64,000 nucleotides of DNA from the NCBI GenBank assembly GCA_030156535.1, contig JASGMJ010000016.1, forward strand, positions 62,001 to 126,000, read 5' to 3'. This stretch comes from Candidatus Sumerlaeota bacterium (GTDB lineage Bacteria; Sumerlaeota; Sumerlaeia; SLMS01; JAHLLQ01). The notes under the pieces are model-generated. The model was not told the origin of the DNA and did not search any database. It worked only from the letters and a program-made list of their open reading frames with translations. Below are positions 62,305-64,000 of the stretch, piece after piece (within the stretch, counting starts at the first letter, position 1; each line of letters begins with the position of its first letter). The translations under genes and the position numbers were made by a program.

Positions 62305-63379
62305 CTTTTTCGAGATAGATTTCCTCGGCGTTGAGTCGAAGAAGAGCGGAGACGCAATACCCATCCGGTATCAGATTGGTGGGAAGACGCGTATTCATGT
62401 CACTGATGGTGGCTTTCAGGAAACCGGAGATAAGCTTGTCAAACACATCAAAGAGTACTACAACGCACCATGTCGTATCGACGCGGTTATCGTGAGTCAT
62501 CCAGATGGCGACCATGCCGGAGGCCTGAGAAAACTGTTCGACGATTTTGAGATCGGTGAGCTCTGGATGCTTCGCCCGTGGATATATGCCGATGAGCTGA
62601 TTGGCCGATTCAGTCGGTTCACCTCCACTGATAACCTCATCAAAAGACTAAAAGAGATATATCCAAATCTTGCCGCACTCGAAGCGCTAGCGAATGATTA
62701 TGGAGTGCCCATCTTCGAACCTTTCCAAGGCGCGACAATTGGCAATTTCACTGTCATGGCCCCAACGAAGCCCCGCTATCTTGACCTCGTGGTTGAGTCA
62801 GAGAAGACACCTGAAGCCGCGAAGGAGGCTCCACCATCACCTGTTAGGGCTATCGGGGTTCTTGCAGAGAAGATTATAAACTTAATTCATGCTACGTGGG
62901 GGCAAGAGACATTTCCAAGCGACGATACAAGCGCAGAGAACAATATGAGCGTCATTCAATACGCTAATTTATGCGGCCAGAGGATACTCTTGACCGCAGA
63001 CGCTGGAAGAGCTGCCCTTGATGAAGCGGCCGATTATGCCCCGTGTGTCGGTTTGATTCTTCCAGGAATTGATCGTATTCAAGTGCCGCACCACGGTTCA
63101 CGACACAACGTCTCCACAGAGATTCTGGACCGCTGGCTCGGACCACGGCTGACGACTCGCCCCACCACTGATGAAACACCAAAGTTCTGGGCTGTAGTGA
63201 GCGCAGCCCAAGCCGACAATAAGCATCCAAGAAAGTCAGTAGTCCGTGCCTTCTTTCATAGGGGGGGCAAGGTGATCACAACAGAAGGGATGAGCAAGTG
63301 TTTTAGGTACAATGAGCCTGACAGAGGGTGGATTCCCGCTGATCCCGTTCCTTATCCCGAGGAGGAAGAGAAAGATTGA
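62297..63379 (+). CDS. ComEC/Rec2-type metallo-beta-lactamase-fold hydrolase
   Basis: 360 residues, soluble, without signal. The MBL zinc motif VIVSHPDGDHAGG (H68-x-D70-x-D72-H73) is the SHPDxDHxGG form seen in the ComEC C-terminal domain. QRILLTADAG and IQVPHHGSRHNVS follow, the ILLTGDA-like and HHGS blocks of the same family. The membrane channel part of ComEC is missing, so this is a solo nuclease or phosphodiesterase domain. It overlaps the membrane-protein gene by 8 bp. A nuclease or nucleotide hydrolase role is inferred from ComEC relatives. Confidence 0.87.
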   Translation: MADFFEIDFLGVESKKSGDAIPIRYQIGGKTRIHVTDGGFQETGDKLVKHIKEYYNAPCRIDAVIVSHPDGDHAGGLRKLFDDFEIGELWMLRPWIYADELIGRFSRFTSTDNLIKRLKEIYPNLAALEALANDYGVPIFEPFQGATIGNFTVMAPTKPRYLDLVVESEKTPEAAKEAPPSPVRAIGVLAEKIINLIHATWGQETFPSDDTSAENNMSVIQYANLCGQRILLTADAGRAALDEAADYAPCVGLILPGIDRIQVPHHGSRHNVSTEILDRWLGPRLTTRPTTDETPKFWAVVSAAQADNKHPRKSVVRAFFHRGGKVITTEGMSKCFRYNEPDRGWIPADPVPYPEEEEKD

Positions 63380-63528
63380 GGGGTTCTTCCAAGAGAACTC
63401 TGGCTGCCCTCGGCTCGTGGCCGAGAGAGAACGCGCTCTTTCGGTGTGATGTTCGGAGGTAGTCCGGAGTCTCTCGACCCTGCGCGCCGGGCGCTTCAGG
63501 GACTGCCGAGGCGGACGGGCGTGCCGCG

Positions 63529-64000
63529 TTATCGCTGGATCAGGACGCATCCGAAGCGGGCGAAGGGGGGCACGGTGATGTACAGGCGGTCTTCTTCGAG
63601 CCGGGTGGGGACGTCGATGAACGCTTCCCATTCCGGCTGATCGGGCGATCCGAAGCGCACGGCGCGCGGAGCAGGCGTGCGCCATTGCAGGCGCAGCTCG
63701 GCGGGCTGGAGATCGGAGGCCGCGATGGCGGGGGCCATCCATTCCTGATCGGGGCGCGCGCGCAGCAGGGTGATGGCAAGGCCGCTTTCCCCGGCGGCGA
63801 AGGTGCGCGTCATCAGGCCGGGCGTGCGGATGACGGAGGCCGAGCGGCGCACGTTTTCGCCGTGTGTGATGCGGTAGAGCAGGGCGTCGAAGCGGTTGTA
63901 GGCGCACAGGATGCGCCAGCGTTCGTCGTCGAGCGGCGAGTTGTTGCCGTAGTAGTCGGTCTTGAGGCTGTGCATTTTCCCGGTCTTGGGGTTCGGTTCC
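63529..64000 (-). CDS. C-terminal part of an unidentified protein (runs off right edge)
   Basis: The frame is open to the window edge; the ATG at 63975 is probably internal, since EPNPKTGK precedes it in frame. At least 156 residues are visible, ending VPPFARFGCVLIQR before TAA at 63529. It contains DYYGNNSPLDDERWRILCAY and beta-rich stretches, a C-terminal beta-sandwich as found in glycan-acting or secreted enzymes, but no family can be named. High-GC codon use is native. Confidence 0.6.
   Translation of the reverse strand, partial: EPNPKTGKMHSLKTDYYGNNSPLDDERWRILCAYNRFDALLYRITHGENVRRSASVIRTPGLMTRTFAAGESGLAITLLRARPDQEWMAPAIAASDLQPAELRLQWRTPAPRAVRFGSPDQPEWEAFIDVPTRLEEDRLYITVPPFARFGCVLIQR

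Larger units (their letters stand above)
61745..63393 (+). mobile_element. AT-rich two-gene cassette, probably horizontally acquired
   Basis: The 61795-63379 coding region has visibly lower GC than its surroundings (the line starting 61801 is about 37% GC against about 65% typical here) and AT-rich codons. A 10-bp perfect inverted repeat, TCTTGGAAGA at 61745-61754 and TCTTCCAAGA at 63384-63393, brackets it. No transposase, integrase or tRNA is present. The mobile nature is inference from composition and the repeat. Confidence 0.5.

Noticed and set aside
1..64000. tRNA, rRNA, CRISPR arrays, IS elements, riboswitches
   Set aside because: Intergenic gaps were read on both strands. I saw no T-loop-like GGTTCGAATCC, no regularly spaced direct repeats, no transposase and no convincing riboswitch consensus.

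Overview
The window is a high-GC bacterial chromosome segment, roughly 65% GC by eye, with short intergenic gaps and many ATGA or GTGA stop/start overlaps. The cell is Gram-negative: there is an LptF/LptG-type LPS permease, an AsmA/TamB-like protein, several lipoproteins and O-antigen ligase-like proteins. HEAT and TPR proteins, a receiver-Ser/Thr kinase fusion, a split FeoB and dispersed CACCACGGAG-type repeats suggest a poorly sampled phylum of the PVC/FCB/BRC1 kind. That placement is an inference, because no rRNA or standard phylogenetic marker lies here. I found no tRNA, rRNA, CRISPR array, insertion sequence or phage structural gene.

Layout. 1-6365: a DprE1/DprE2-like oxidoreductase pair (minus), then a plus-strand run of two O-antigen ligase-like membrane proteins around a small unknown. 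6529-8709: RidA and an amidohydrolase (minus). 8867-13618: an M16 peptidase lipoprotein coupled to a sodium symporter, then a cold-shock protein with a clear terminator. 13885-18566: an ABC-F (Uup-like) ATPase, a receiver-kinase fusion, and an RluD-type pseudouridine synthase. 18775-23270: a CrtI-like flavoprotein and a photolyase, converging on MgtE.

23550-31716: a BamE-like small protein, a TPR-GT2-GT4 run, a dipeptide-epimerase-like enolase, a GT87 protein, then a lipoprotein and an LptF/G permease on minus. 31817-39386 (minus): an ArsC/Spx-like protein, a DUF1232-type membrane protein, an unknown, a GT39-like protein, an M32 carboxypeptidase and an AftB-like GT-C protein. 39669-45849 (plus): two small membrane proteins, then a trehalose/osmotic cluster of treS, otsB, an MscS channel and otsA. 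45955-53528: RecX, a large AsmA-like protein coupled to a membrane-anchored HEAT protein, and three unknown genes. 53587-60598: a GDPD lipoprotein, pdxA, rsmA, a Wzt-like ABC ATPase, and a feoA-feoB(N)-feoB(C) operon. 60804-63379: a secreted unknown, then an AT-rich two-gene cassette (multi-span membrane protein plus ComEC-like metallo-beta-lactamase hydrolase) that looks acquired. The right edge holds the C-terminal end of an unidentified minus-strand gene.

Themes. Much of the window builds the cell surface: ligases, five glycosyltransferase-type proteins, a polysaccharide-export ATPase, an LPS permease and an AsmA-like protein. A second theme is stress response: trehalose with a mechanosensitive channel, photolyase with a carotenoid-type desaturase, and cold shock. 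The AT-rich cassette at 61795-63379 is the strongest candidate for an undescribed system. The split feoB and the receiver-kinase fusion are the next most unusual arrangements.
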